DNA of 7,562 bases from Bacteroidales bacterium UBA5621. GTDB taxonomy: Bacteria > Bacteroidota > Bacteroidia > Bacteroidales > VadinHA17. Positions 1-7,391 of this stretch are shown piece by piece. The number at the start of each line of letters is the position of its first letter. The first letter of the stretch is position 1. The notes beneath the pieces were generated by a model, which ran no database searches, was not told the origin of the DNA, and saw nothing but the letters and a program-made list of their open reading frames with translations. The stretch lies in assembly GCA_002424525.1 (NCBI GenBank), contig DIKJ01000139.1, positions 1 to 7,562 on the forward strand. Reading direction: 5' to 3'. Made by a program: the position numbers and the translations under genes.

Positions 1-3000
1 TGAATATCTTCCAGCAGTTTCTCTCCTGAAATTTCAATACTTTCAGGAAGCTGCCCCACGGAACCCTGAATTTCTTTAAACAAGGTGTTGAAAGGAACAT
101 CAAATGGCGGTAATGATATTGACTTTTGATTGAAAAATTCTTTCTGATCATATTTCTTATCGCCCATTTCCCTGATGGCGTTGACCTTAGCTTCAAATAT
201 CTTCAACTTTTCATTTATACCTCGTTCAATAATCAGAATAATTTCCTGATATGATTTCTCAATTTTTGTGGTCAGCCGGCTTTTAAGCGAGTAAAATATG
301 AAATCGAGATAAGTTTTATTGACATGATTAACCATAAAATGGATCCACAAATCGGGGAATTCAGCAACTGACTTTTCAAGTTCACCTTTCTTTTTATCGA
401 AAAGCTTAAATCTTCTGCTTAATAAATTTGCCTGCGGACTTTCAATAATCTGGCTGAAGCTTTCAAGGTCTCCGGTAAGTTCATCGAGCATTTTATGGCT
501 TTGATGATAAAAAAGTGCCTGATTTTCTGATTTCAGATTTAAGACCAGGGCAGACATTTCTTCTCTTTTAATATCTATTTCGCTGTTGGTCAATTTCCCT
601 GAAAGTGCTTTCTCAAGCGCCAGCAGGTTTCCGTTTAAGAGTTCTTTTATGCCTGAAAAAGCTTTTAAACTTTGAATTACATAATTCTCGTAAAATTGCC
701 TGATATATTTGAGCCGTTTATAATAGAGGAAAAATACGGCTGCAGGGTGCAGATTAATTGTAACGCTTATCTTCTTTCCTGAAATACTGGTCCAGCCAAT
801 TTTTACGGCCCGGTTTATCTGCCTGAACAGATTAACAGTTCTCAGGTCCCTGAAATCATTTTTGTCAAATTTTAACCGGATATGTTCAGGAAGATTGTGC
901 ACCGAATTGCCTGTTGCGGCAATTAGCTGCATAATGCCTTTGTCCAGAATTTCCAGCTCCTCTTTCAGATTATTGTCTTTGAAATTTGCCAGCTCCTTTT
1001 GGGCCTGAAAGGAAAAATCATTCAGGATTTTCAATTGTTCCCAATGCTTTTCCATATCATCTTCAAGCTCATTAACCTGTATCAATTTCTTTATTGATCT
1101 GTCAACAAGGCCTGATAATTGATCGAGATAATTATTACGGCTTTCCCGGATACCAAAAAAAGCAGTATCAATTAGCAAACGGGTATGCTTATCAAGAACT
1201 TCTGCCAAATTGTAAACGGTATTGTAAACAATGCTGGTTTTTGAAAGCTGAAGATTCTTCAGAATAGGTTCAACTTTCATAATATCATCATTATACAAGT
1301 GATTTGTACTTTCAGGAGTAACAGATTTTGAAATCACGTTTACCTCCTCAAAACTTGTTGATGCATGAATTAACAGGCACGATTTCAGGCTTTCCGTCAC
1401 ACTGTTGGCATGGGCCACAATGTCTTCCAGTTTTTTATCGGTTAACCCGGACAGTTCAGCAAGAGTCAGGTCAGTATCTTCCGACTCAGAGCGTATCACT
1501 TCATTTTCAGGTAATTTATCGGGATTGGCAACCACTTTTATGCTTGCCCTGATCCGGTAACTATCAACCATCTGCCCAAGAATGGCATAATATCTATCTG
1601 TATTTTTACTTTCAAGGTTAATGGCCAAAATTCGTATCTCAGCATGTCTCCATTTTGGCGTAACTGTTATGAATCGAATAAGATGCAGGGCAAGCGCGAG
1701 GTTCCGTCCTTCCCCACTCCACCAAAAGTCGATTCTTTTGTGATTCCCGAAACCATTCTTTCTATCATAACTCAAAAAAGCAAGGTTGTAATCCAGTTTG
1801 TTAAGGGTATGCAGCAGGACTTCCCATTTTTTCGGATTAGTTATGTTTTTCGACCAGCCCATCAGGATTGTATTTGGCTCGAAACCAGAAAAACCGTAAA
1901 TCCGGCTGATCATCGCCATGCCTTCGTACACATTGCGGCAATTATGTTTTCGGGTAATAATATTAACATTATCGCCAAATGTTTCCATACTCACCCTTGC
2001 TGTTTTATCAAACAACAAGTCCTCATCAGGATTTTCAACCAGTTCAAAATTGGTGAAGATGCCCAGCTTCCCTACCAGCGCTGTTCCGATTTCAATAAGG
2101 TATGGCCGGGTGCCCGAACCTCCGCTAAACAGGATGACATTAGGTCGCCAGTTGCGAGTATTGAAGTTACTTTTAGAAAGTTGTAACAAGCCTGTTTTCA
2201 CCAGCGATAACCAGATACTCGACTGGGTATCTCCTGAATGCAGCTTAAGCTCTTTGTTTTTCAGGTAAAAGAAAAGTGCCAGCAATACTACCGTAGCAAT
2301 ACCTAAGGCCATGATATCCAATTGGATCATTACAATTATACAGGCAAGCGCACCAATAATGCTAACAATACGCGGAATTTTAAACGATGGCCTGAAATCG
2401 CTGCTTGCCCAACTTTCAACAGTATATGTAATGTTCAGAAAACCATAAGTAATGATGAAGAAAATGGTAACGATGCGGGCAATGGTGTTCAAATCACCTA
2501 TGAGAATGCCTGCCTGTGCAATGATGAATGTAAGTAACAGTGCATTTCGCGGTTCGTTTGAAGCCCCGAATCCTTTACTGAAAAAGAAAGGGGCGATTCC
2601 GTCTTTTGATACCGCCTGCATAATGCGCGGTGCTCCCATAATACTTCCAAGAGCCGATGAAAGTGTTGCGCCGAGAATTCCGGCAATTACTAATTGTGGT
2701 ATCCATGAAATCTTGAAAAGGATGTTGGTATCGTTTACCAGCATTGTACTATTTACAGTATATGATAAGAAGACTGCCAATCCGGTATATACAGTCAGCC
2801 CAACCAGGATAGCAGCAATAGTTCCGAGCGGAATGTCTTTTCGGGCATCTTTCAGATCGCCCGACATAGAAACACCTGCCTCAAACCCGGTCACGGCCGG
2901 AAAGAAAATAGCAAACAGGGTAATCCAGGGAAGAGCTGATGGAATCTCTTCCAACTGGGAAACAACAGGCGGGAAGTCATGCTTGCCAAGGAATACAGAC

Positions 3001-3491
3001 AATAGCGAAAGCGACATAATCGTGAGAATGATGTACTGTGTTTTAATGGCCAGCGAAGTGCTGATAAAGGTAAGGATGGTGACCAGAAGAAGAATGACAG
3101 ATCCCGCAATACGAATGGTAGTCACATTTACTTCAAAGCCGAAATATCCGAGAAATACCTCCGCGAAACCGATAAGGTACAAACTCACACTGAACGATAA
3201 CCCGACAAAAAGCGCCCAACCAAGAGTTCCTCCTATGGGAAGGCCAAGACTGCGTGAAATGATGTAGTAAGTTCCACCGGTTTCCACCTTTTTGTCGGTG
3301 GCTATGGATGCAACGCTAAGGCCAGTACTTGTTGAAATAACATGTGCTACTAAAATGATTGCCAGCGTAGCCAAAAGTCCTGCCTGCCCAACTATCCATG
3401 GCAACCGAAGGTACATGATAACACCCAGCAACGTCAGGATCGAAGGTGTAAAAACCCCGCCAAATGCACCAAATTTTTTAGCTTTTGCCAT
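1..3491 (-). CDS. SLC12-type cation-chloride cotransporter with long helical C-terminal extension (3' end outside window)
   Basis: Predicted inner-membrane transporter that couples Cl- movement to Na+ and/or K+. The frame is open from ATG at 3491 to the left edge (1163 complete codons, no stop), and an in-frame TAA just upstream (3495-3497) fixes the start. Residues about 12-410 form the APC-fold membrane core: GVIMYLRLPWIVGQAG (23-38), Tyr105 in SLYLIGFAE, FFPAVTG (196-202) followed by SGDLKD (210-215), and GATLSSAL (274-281) followed by AP..MQA..KDGIAP. These match the SLC12 family closely, and the Tyr, Pro/Thr and Ser-Ser ion-site residues resemble NKCC rather than KCC or NCC. Residues about 445-710 match the CCC cytosolic domain: NWRP (447-450), IDFWW (587-591), an EIRILAINL strand, and EDTDL (671-675). 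From about 715 onward the chain is Lys/Glu/Leu-rich, mostly helical and unrecognised. There is no frameshift. Substrate specificity is inferred; annotation pipelines may call it an amino acid permease. Confidence 0.93.
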   Translation of the reverse strand, partial: MAKAKKFGAFGGVFTPSILTLLGVIMYLRLPWIVGQAGLLATLAIILVAHVISTSTGLSVASIATDKKVETGGTYYIISRSLGLPIGGTLGWALFVGLSFSVSLYLIGFAEVFLGYFGFEVNVTTIRIAGSVILLLVTILTFISTSLAIKTQYIILTIMSLSLLSVFLGKHDFPPVVSQLEEIPSALPWITLFAIFFPAVTGFEAGVSMSGDLKDARKDIPLGTIAAILVGLTVYTGLAVFLSYTVNSTMLVNDTNILFKISWIPQLVIAGILGATLSSALGSIMGAPRIMQAVSKDGIAPFFFSKGFGASNEPRNALLLTFIIAQAGILIGDLNTIARIVTIFFIITYGFLNITYTVESWASSDFRPSFKIPRIVSIIGALACIIVMIQLDIMALGIATVVLLALFFYLKNKELKLHSGDTQSSIWLSLVKTGLLQLSKSNFNTRNWRPNVILFSGGSGTRPYLIEIGTALVGKLGIFTNFELVENPDEDLLFDKTARVSMETFGDNVNIITRKHNCRNVYEGMAMISRIYGFSGFEPNTILMGWSKNITNPKKWEVLLHTLNKLDYNLAFLSYDRKNGFGNHKRIDFWWSGEGRNLALALHLIRFITVTPKWRHAEIRILAINLESKNTDRYYAILGQMVDSYRIRASIKVVANPDKLPENEVIRSESEDTDLTLAELSGLTDKKLEDIVAHANSVTESLKSCLLIHASTSFEEVNVISKSVTPESTNHLYNDDIMKVEPILKNLQLSKTSIVYNTVYNLAEVLDKHTRLLIDTAFFGIRESRNNYLDQLSGLVDRSIKKLIQVNELEDDMEKHWEQLKILNDFSFQAQKELANFKDNNLKEELEILDKGIMQLIAATGNSVHNLPEHIRLKFDKNDFRDLRTVNLFRQINRAVKIGWTSISGKKISVTINLHPAAVFFLYYKRLKYIRQFYENYVIQSLKAFSGIKELLNGNLLALEKALSGKLTNSEIDIKREEMSALVLNLKSENQALFYHQSHKMLDELTGDLESFSQIIESPQANLLSRRFKLFDKKKGELEKSVAEFPDLWIHFMVNHVNKTYLDFIFYSLKSRLTTKIEKSYQEIILIIERGINEKLKIFEAKVNAIREMGDKKYDQKEFFNQKSISLPPFDVPFNTLFKEIQGSVGQLPESIEISGEKLLEDI

Positions 3492-3539
3492 GTATTAACT
3501 CATGCTGTTTTTGATATCTCGTTATAAAGTTAAGCATTT

Positions 3540-3552
3540 TCAGGAATCCTGA
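3540..3552. promoter_or_regulatory. Short dyad, possible operator upstream of the cotransporter
   Basis: TCAGGA-A-TCCTGA is a perfect inverted repeat with 6-base arms and a 1-base centre, lying 49 bases upstream of the cotransporter ATG. Its core (AGGA..TCCT) recurs with a wider spacer at 3695-3706, next to the divergent gene. A repressor or activator site is possible, but a dyad this short can also arise by chance. Confidence 0.25.
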
Positions 3553-3580
3553 TGAACAGTAAATTCAAATTCATCCACCA

Positions 3581-3602
3581 GCTGTTGGCTGAAGCCAACG
3601 GC
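3581..3602. repeat. REP-like imperfect palindrome (hairpin)
   Basis: Two 10-base arms, GCTGTTGGCT and AGCCAACGGC, are separated by GA. They pair along their whole length with one G-U wobble, and the inner seven pairs are perfect. It lies about 90 bases upstream of the cotransporter start and 165 upstream of the phosphatase-like gene, with no T-run on either side, so it is a poor intrinsic terminator for either neighbour. GC-rich hairpins of this kind scattered between genes are typical of REP-type dispersed palindromes. A 12-base half copy (TTGCCGTTGGCT) appears at about 4891-4902. Whether it is dispersed in the genome cannot be seen from this window. Confidence 0.5.
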
Positions 3603-3661
3603 AATTGAGGGAATCATAAAATAATCTCACCTCATCTTATTAACTCGTCAATCAGAATTGA

Positions 3662-3693
3662 TTTGACATTGTTTGAATGTAAATGTAACTTTA
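3662..3693 (+). promoter_or_regulatory. Candidate Bacteroidota promoter for the phosphatase-like gene
   Basis: TTTG (3662-3665) is followed after 20 bases by TAACTTTA (3686-3693), which matches the Bacteroidota -7 consensus TAnnTTTG at 7 of 8 positions with a suitable distance to a -33 TTTG. It would start a transcript near 3700 and leave a leader of roughly 65 bases before the ATG at 3768. This is a motif match only. Confidence 0.3.
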
Positions 3694-3694
3694 C

Positions 3695-3706
3695 AGGATT
3701 AATCCT
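3695..3706. promoter_or_regulatory. Perfect 12-base palindrome at the presumed transcription start
   Basis: AGGATTAATCCT is an exact palindrome immediately downstream of the candidate -7 box, where a bound regulator would block initiation. It shares the AGGA..TCCT half-sites with the dyad at 3540-3552. An operator role is inferred from position and symmetry only. Confidence 0.25.
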
Positions 3707-3767
3707 TAACCTGAATGGTTTATTCTATCTGTTTCTATGTTTCAACTCATCACAATTCATTTAAACT

Positions 3768-4844
3768 ATGAAAGCACTGAAAAAAATTCTCAAGATATTC
3801 CTGTTAATTCTTGCTATTCTGATAACTGGCTTTATTGGACTTCTTGTTTATGCAAAGGTTACAGACTATAAACCTGGAGAGAAGGAGATAATTGCCCAGC
3901 CTGAAAATCCTTCTGTACTGAAAGATTCACTCAGTATTTCTCTTTTAACCTGGAATATCGGATATGCAGGATTGGATAAGGATATGGATTTTTTCAAAGA
4001 TGGCGGCACAAAAGTAATTACACCAAAAGATAATTACCTGGAAAATATTTCCGGAATCGGGGATTTCTTATTGAATAACGACACAGTTGATTTTATCCTG
4101 ATACAGGAAATTGATCGTGACAGTAAAAGAAGCTATCGTGTTGATCAATTTGAGAAAATAGCTGGTATACTTTCCGATCATAATCCATTCTTTGCAAAAA
4201 ACTATGATGTCTTTTTCGTTCCCGCTCCACCTGCAAAACCTATGGGAAAGGTTGTTTCAGGAATAGCTGCTTATTCAAAATACACTCCTGTTTCTTCAAT
4301 AAGATATTCCTTGCCCGGGGATATGGGTTTCCCGACTCAGCTTTTTTATCTCGACAGATGTTTTATGGTCAACAGATTCAGGATTGAGAATGGTAAAGAA
4401 TTGGTAATTATCAACACCCATAACGAAGCATTTGATGAAGGTGGAAATATAAGGAAGGCTCAGATGGAAAGTATTAAGGAATTTGCTTTAAATGAATTTA
4501 ATACAGGCAACTATGTAATAGTAGGCGGAGACTGGAACCAATACCCTCCGGATTTTAAACCTGCGTTTTCAGCGAACAAGGTATTTACCGGTAAAATTGG
4601 GAATTTTAACCTCACGGGAATAGAATCAGATTACATGCCGGGTGATTGGCAATGGATTTATGATCCTGCAACACCATCTGTCCGAACCCTCATTGCAGCA
4701 TACGACCCTGCTGCAACACCCACAAGTGTTTGTGACTTCTTCCTGATTTCACCTAATCTGGAATCTGTTTCTGTAAAATGCCATCACCTTGGTTTTACAA
4801 ATTCAGATCATAATCCTGTTATAATTAAGGTAAAGCTTAAATGA
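3768..4844 (+). CDS. Membrane-anchored endonuclease/exonuclease/phosphatase (EEP) family protein
   Basis: A 358-residue metal-dependent phosphoesterase of the DNase I / sphingomyelinase / inositol phosphatase fold. Residues 1-7 are basic and 8-28 are a hydrophobic helix ending in VYAK with no clear cleavage site, so the enzyme is probably tethered to the inner membrane with its catalytic domain outside the cytoplasm. Catalytic motifs occur in the usual order: TWNIGY (Asn63), IQEIDRD (Glu114, metal ligand), INTHNE (His218), GGDWN (Asp255, Asn257), CDFFLIS (Asp323) and NSDHNP (Asp347, His348). The set is complete, so the protein is probably active. The substrate (nucleic acid, phospholipid or sugar phosphate) cannot be told from these motifs. 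The start is supported by the signal-anchor beginning MKALKK. No Shine-Dalgarno sequence is visible, as is usual in Bacteroidota. It is transcribed divergently from the cotransporter and alone in its direction. Confidence 0.9.
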   Translation: MKALKKILKIFLLILAILITGFIGLLVYAKVTDYKPGEKEIIAQPENPSVLKDSLSISLLTWNIGYAGLDKDMDFFKDGGTKVITPKDNYLENISGIGDFLLNNDTVDFILIQEIDRDSKRSYRVDQFEKIAGILSDHNPFFAKNYDVFFVPAPPAKPMGKVVSGIAAYSKYTPVSSIRYSLPGDMGFPTQLFYLDRCFMVNRFRIENGKELVIINTHNEAFDEGGNIRKAQMESIKEFALNEFNTGNYVIVGGDWNQYPPDFKPAFSANKVFTGKIGNFNLTGIESDYMPGDWQWIYDPATPSVRTLIAAYDPAATPTSVCDFFLISPNLESVSVKCHHLGFTNSDHNPVIIKVKLK

Positions 4845-4922
4845 ACACAAAAGGCTCTGACTCCAGCCAGTTATAAATCATTAAAATCCTTGCCGTTGGC
4901 TGCCTGGTAGAAGTCTGAAATA

Positions 4923-5099
4923 TTAAGGGATGTTCCTTTTTTCAGCCTTCCAGGCGGGATTCTGAGAAAGCCCGCAAGGATCACCTGTGAACATCCTGCC
5001 TGCTTCATTATCACCTTTCAACTGCCATTGGAACCAGGCTGTAGCTACCCTGGCAAATTCACCGCCATGTGGCTGACCGATTTTACTTACTGAGTGTGT
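4923..5099 (-). pseudogene. C-terminal remnant of an alpha/beta hydrolase (esterase-like)
   Basis: An open stretch of 58 codons ending in TAA reads as the tail of an alpha/beta hydrolase. The visible pattern is HGGEFARVATAWFQWQLKGD, then an A..MF.GD.CGL motif and NPAWKAEKRN, recalling the C-terminal end of dienelactone-hydrolase or chlorophyllase-like esterases; the His of HGG may be the catalytic histidine. There is no start codon, nucleophile elbow or catalytic acid, and the frame closes at a TAA (5118-5120) inside the neighbouring GH2 remnant, so most of the gene is missing. In a shifted frame a 45-codon stretch continues past this stop to a TAA at 4871-4873 and ends in NISDFYQAANGKDFNDL, which looks protein-like; an additional frameshift is possible but unproven. 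The family call rests on recognised motif pattern. Confidence 0.55.
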
Positions 5100-5100
5100 G

Positions 5101-5352
5101 CTAAAATAACTTAATCTTTACCACTGCTTCCTTTAATCCGGGTGATTTTGCCGTCAGGGTAATTGTACCTTTTCCTCCCTTGCAGGAGCGAACAATAACA
5201 AGTGCCATACCATTGAAAGCTTTGCGGCTGGTTGAAGGGAATGGCGTCATATCTGTCTGATCGCCGTTATCTGTTACAAGTGCATCCAGAAAGCAACAGG
5301 TATCCTGATATACAAAGAGCTGCAACCCCCGGATAAAAGTTATAAGTACCAT
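5101..5352 (-). pseudogene. C-terminal remnant of a GH2-family glycoside hydrolase (beta-galactosidase-like)
   Basis: The 83-codon frame ends in TAG. Its residues about 24-83 (bases 5101-5283) resemble the last Ig-like domain of Bacteroidota GH2 enzymes: TDNGDQTDM, then SRKAFNGMALVIVRS, then GTITLTAKSPGLKEAVVKI. In full-length proteins this module follows some 700 or more residues of sugar-binding, TIM-barrel and Ig-like domains, none of which is present. The first 23 codons (5284-5352) are unlike the family and Cys/Phe-rich, and I could not recover the family pattern in other frames there, so the break lies near 5284. It sits directly before the alpha/beta hydrolase remnant on the same strand. 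A short expressed hypothetical protein is possible but unlikely. Confidence 0.6.
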
Positions 5353-5426
5353 ATCTGCAAATGATACAGGTATAAAGGAATAATCTAATCACACTTACGA
5401 TAAAAATGTCTGGGAAGGCTCTATGA

Positions 5427-6317
5427 TTATCTGATAAAGTATCTCAAAGAAATGGTTATCCCCATTGAGCTGGCAGCGGTTTTTTCACTCCCCTCCATAA
5501 AGCTTCTTAACTGATTTTCATGAGTCGACAGGTGAAAAGGTGTAAGAGGAGGGTATGCTGAAATATCTGAAAGCATCTTCTTATAAAACACGCCAAGCGA
5601 AATCTGAAATTGCCTTTCAGTACGAAAATAAAAACCTCCGGAGACAAATAATTCTGGATTAAGGGTCTTCACTTTCAGTTCTCCGCTTTTTTCAATCTCC
5701 ACATTGCTTTTAAACCCTTCGTATGGTATATCATGCAAGAGTACATTATAAGCAGGATAATACCCCGTGTATGTAAAAGTTCCTGAACTTGAATAGTTTT
5801 TACCAACAGGAATTGCCAGATTCATACCGCTTTGAGCAAAGATACCTATTGCCTTGCCGAAAGGAAATTGAAGTGTGAGGATTAAAGGTACTTCGAGATA
5901 ATATATTTTCTGAGTCTCATCAATATCTTTACCCGAAATTCTTCGTTCATAGCTTTCATCTTCTGAATCAACAGTATCAAGACTATTTGAATAGGTATCC
6001 AGGTAAAAATTAGTAATATAGGGACTCAATCCAACTCCCGTGGATAATCCGACGTATTTTGAAAAGAAGTATCCCGCATCGACTGATATGCTAAAGGAGT
6101 TCTTCCTTGTCATTACAATCCCGGATATTACAGATGTCCCGTCAATTGAAATATCAGTTTGTGCCGGACCTCCGGTAATACCAATAAACCAATGATTCTG
6201 TCTCCCGGATTCGTTGCTTGCACTTTGAGATTGCGAATTTGCCTGAAACAGTATAAGGAGAATTAAACACGAAGAGAAACCTTTACTAAGAGTCTTTATC
6301 AGTTCCATGGCCTTCAT
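5427..6317 (-). CDS. Outer membrane beta-barrel protein (PorT-like / OMP_b-brl type)
   Basis: A 296-residue predicted outer-membrane protein. Residues 1-29 form a signal peptide (basic stretch, hydrophobic SSCLILLILF, cleavage near ANSQS). The rest alternates amphipathic strands with polar turns: HWFIGITGGP (42-51), SFSISVDAGYFFSKYVGLSTGVGL (strands about 74-97), YYLEVPLILTLQFPF (139-153), GIFAQSGMNLAIPVG (158-172), LFVSGGFYF (223-231), QISLGVFYKKML (238-249), and a last strand GITISLRYFIR (286-296) rich in aromatics, as expected for barrel insertion. The YYLEVPL strand is common in the Bacteroidota porin-like family that includes PorT. An acidic loop lies at 113-123. The ATG follows the TAA of the preceding gene without a gap, so translational coupling is likely; a second in-frame Met at residue 4 (6308) is an alternative start. 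A partner role with the surface protein is inferred from gene order only. Confidence 0.82.
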   Translation of the reverse strand: MKAMELIKTLSKGFSSCLILLILFQANSQSQSASNESGRQNHWFIGITGGPAQTDISIDGTSVISGIVMTRKNSFSISVDAGYFFSKYVGLSTGVGLSPYITNFYLDTYSNSLDTVDSEDESYERRISGKDIDETQKIYYLEVPLILTLQFPFGKAIGIFAQSGMNLAIPVGKNYSSSGTFTYTGYYPAYNVLLHDIPYEGFKSNVEIEKSGELKVKTLNPELFVSGGFYFRTERQFQISLGVFYKKMLSDISAYPPLTPFHLSTHENQLRSFMEGSEKTAASSMGITISLRYFIR

Positions 6318-7391
6318 TTATTTAATAACCATAAATTTCCCCATATATAAATAAACCTCGCTGACCACCACCTTAATTACGTAAAACCCCTTATCGAGGT
6401 TGCTGGTTGTGATTTCTTCAAAAAATTCATAATCTGATTTTTCAGTTCTGAGGTTCATTACTTCTTTCCCGGATGCATTAATAATTTTGATACTGGCTGA
6501 CCCTGTAGGGAGATCATTGAAGCTGATCTTAAAGGAGCTTTTTGCAGGATTGGGATATACCAGAACGGATATCGGGTCTCCCATTTTTATTTCATTCGAC
6601 ATGGCTTTACATCCGTTCCTGTCAGTTGCTTCAACCGCATATACTCCGGGAGCTTTTGATGTCAGATAAAACTGTCCATTGGCGCCAGTTATTGAAGTTG
6701 CACCATTAAACCACTGATAGCCTGTAAACAGGTCACCAACATTTGAGCATATCAGGACATCATCCCATTTGATATAAATCTGTGGAATAACGCCTGGATA
6801 TATGGCGGCAGCAGCAAATGCTTCCACCACCCTTTTCCCTTCTGACTTTTCAAGAGTATATTTTACTGTGTATGATCCGGCAATACTTGAACCCGGTGTT
6901 ATAGCTCCTGTTACAGGATCAATATCCAATCCTTCCGGTTGTGCGCTGAAAGTTCCACCTGATGAACCGGATAAAGATACATCCTGAACACCAGCAGAGG
7001 GACACCACGGATACCCGGAATATGAAATGGAAATGGTTTCATCCTGCGTAACCGTTACCACGATATCACCTACTACCTGCCCGGTAACGGTTATCGTCGC
7101 CACCCTTGGAACAAATCCTGTATTTGCCTGGTAGGTAGCTATAATTGTTCCGTCGCCTGTTCCAGATGGTGTAACGCTACACCATGTCTGGTCGCTGGTC
7201 ACGTTCCATGATACATCAGCAACAACATCAAAGCTTGTCGTCCCTGAAGAAGAGCTAACATCCTGATTGAGGGGTGTAACAGTCATATGGCATTTGATCC
7301 CTTTGGAAAGCGATTCCTGTGAAAACAAAAACAATGCATTGGCAGGGAATAAGAATGCAATGATCAGTAGTTTAACCAGATTGGCTTTCAT
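6318..7391 (-). CDS. Secreted BACON / Ig-like domain protein with T9SS type A sorting domain
   Basis: A 357-residue exported, probably surface-attached protein. Residues 1-25 are a signal peptide (MKANLVKLLIIAFLF, cleavage after LFSQ). Residues about 36-117 resemble a BACON or related Ig-like domain (SFDVVADVSWNV, QTWCSVTPSG, ATITVTG, VVTVTQ). Residues about 124-196 resemble the Bacteroidota adhesin repeat (YPWCPSAG, GGTFSA, GLDIDPVTGAITPG, GSYTVKYT). Residues about 205-268 form another Ig-like module (GYQWFNGA, GVYAVEATDRNGC). Residues about 273-357 are the type IX secretion type A sorting domain (VLVYPNPAKSSFKISF, a KIINASGKEV strand, NLDKGFYVIKV, ending GKFMVIK). BACON domains are linked to carbohydrate binding, but the ligand is unknown here and no catalytic domain is present. 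An upstream in-frame ATG at 7421 would add ten polar residues before the signal peptide, so I prefer 7391. It is first in a two-gene unit with the barrel gene. Confidence 0.85.
   Translation of the reverse strand: MKANLVKLLIIAFLFPANALFLFSQESLSKGIKCHMTVTPLNQDVSSSSGTTSFDVVADVSWNVTSDQTWCSVTPSGTGDGTIIATYQANTGFVPRVATITVTGQVVGDIVVTVTQDETISISYSGYPWCPSAGVQDVSLSGSSGGTFSAQPEGLDIDPVTGAITPGSSIAGSYTVKYTLEKSEGKRVVEAFAAAAIYPGVIPQIYIKWDDVLICSNVGDLFTGYQWFNGATSITGANGQFYLTSKAPGVYAVEATDRNGCKAMSNEIKMGDPISVLVYPNPAKSSFKISFNDLPTGSASIKIINASGKEVMNLRTEKSDYEFFEEITTSNLDKGFYVIKVVVSEVYLYMGKFMVIK

Larger units (their letters stand above)
4845..5426. other. Gene-free interval holding decayed carbohydrate-active genes
   Basis: There is no intact gene between the EEP stop and the barrel gene stop. 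The interval separates two convergent units. It contains the two minus-strand remnants described separately and a 12-base half copy of the upstream palindrome (about 4891-4902). I saw no convincing rho-independent terminator hairpin for either neighbour: the only stem near the EEP stop is a 4-base GGCT/AGCC pair around 4851-4868. Confidence 0.6.

Noticed and set aside
1644..2268. Overlapping plus-strand frames of 180 and 116 codons
   Set aside because: Both are antisense to the CCC-type cytosolic domain on the minus strand, overlap each other, and show no protein-family pattern.
2452..3267. Long plus-strand open frame of 271 codons
   Set aside because: It lies wholly antisense to the cotransporter membrane core, whose translation matches a known family throughout. 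The antisense product is basic, Met/Arg/Pro-rich, and has no recognisable domain.
4851..4868. Possible terminator just after the EEP gene
   Set aside because: The stem is only four pairs (GGCT/AGCC) and no T-run follows it.
4871..5008. Small minus-strand frame of 45 codons ending NISDFYQAANGKDFNDL
   Set aside because: It overlaps the alpha/beta hydrolase remnant in a shifted frame and has no recognisable family. It may be the out-of-frame tail of the same decayed gene rather than a gene of its own.
6487..6987. Two plus-strand frames of about 60 codons
   Set aside because: Both are antisense to the well-supported T9SS-sorted protein and lack any family pattern.
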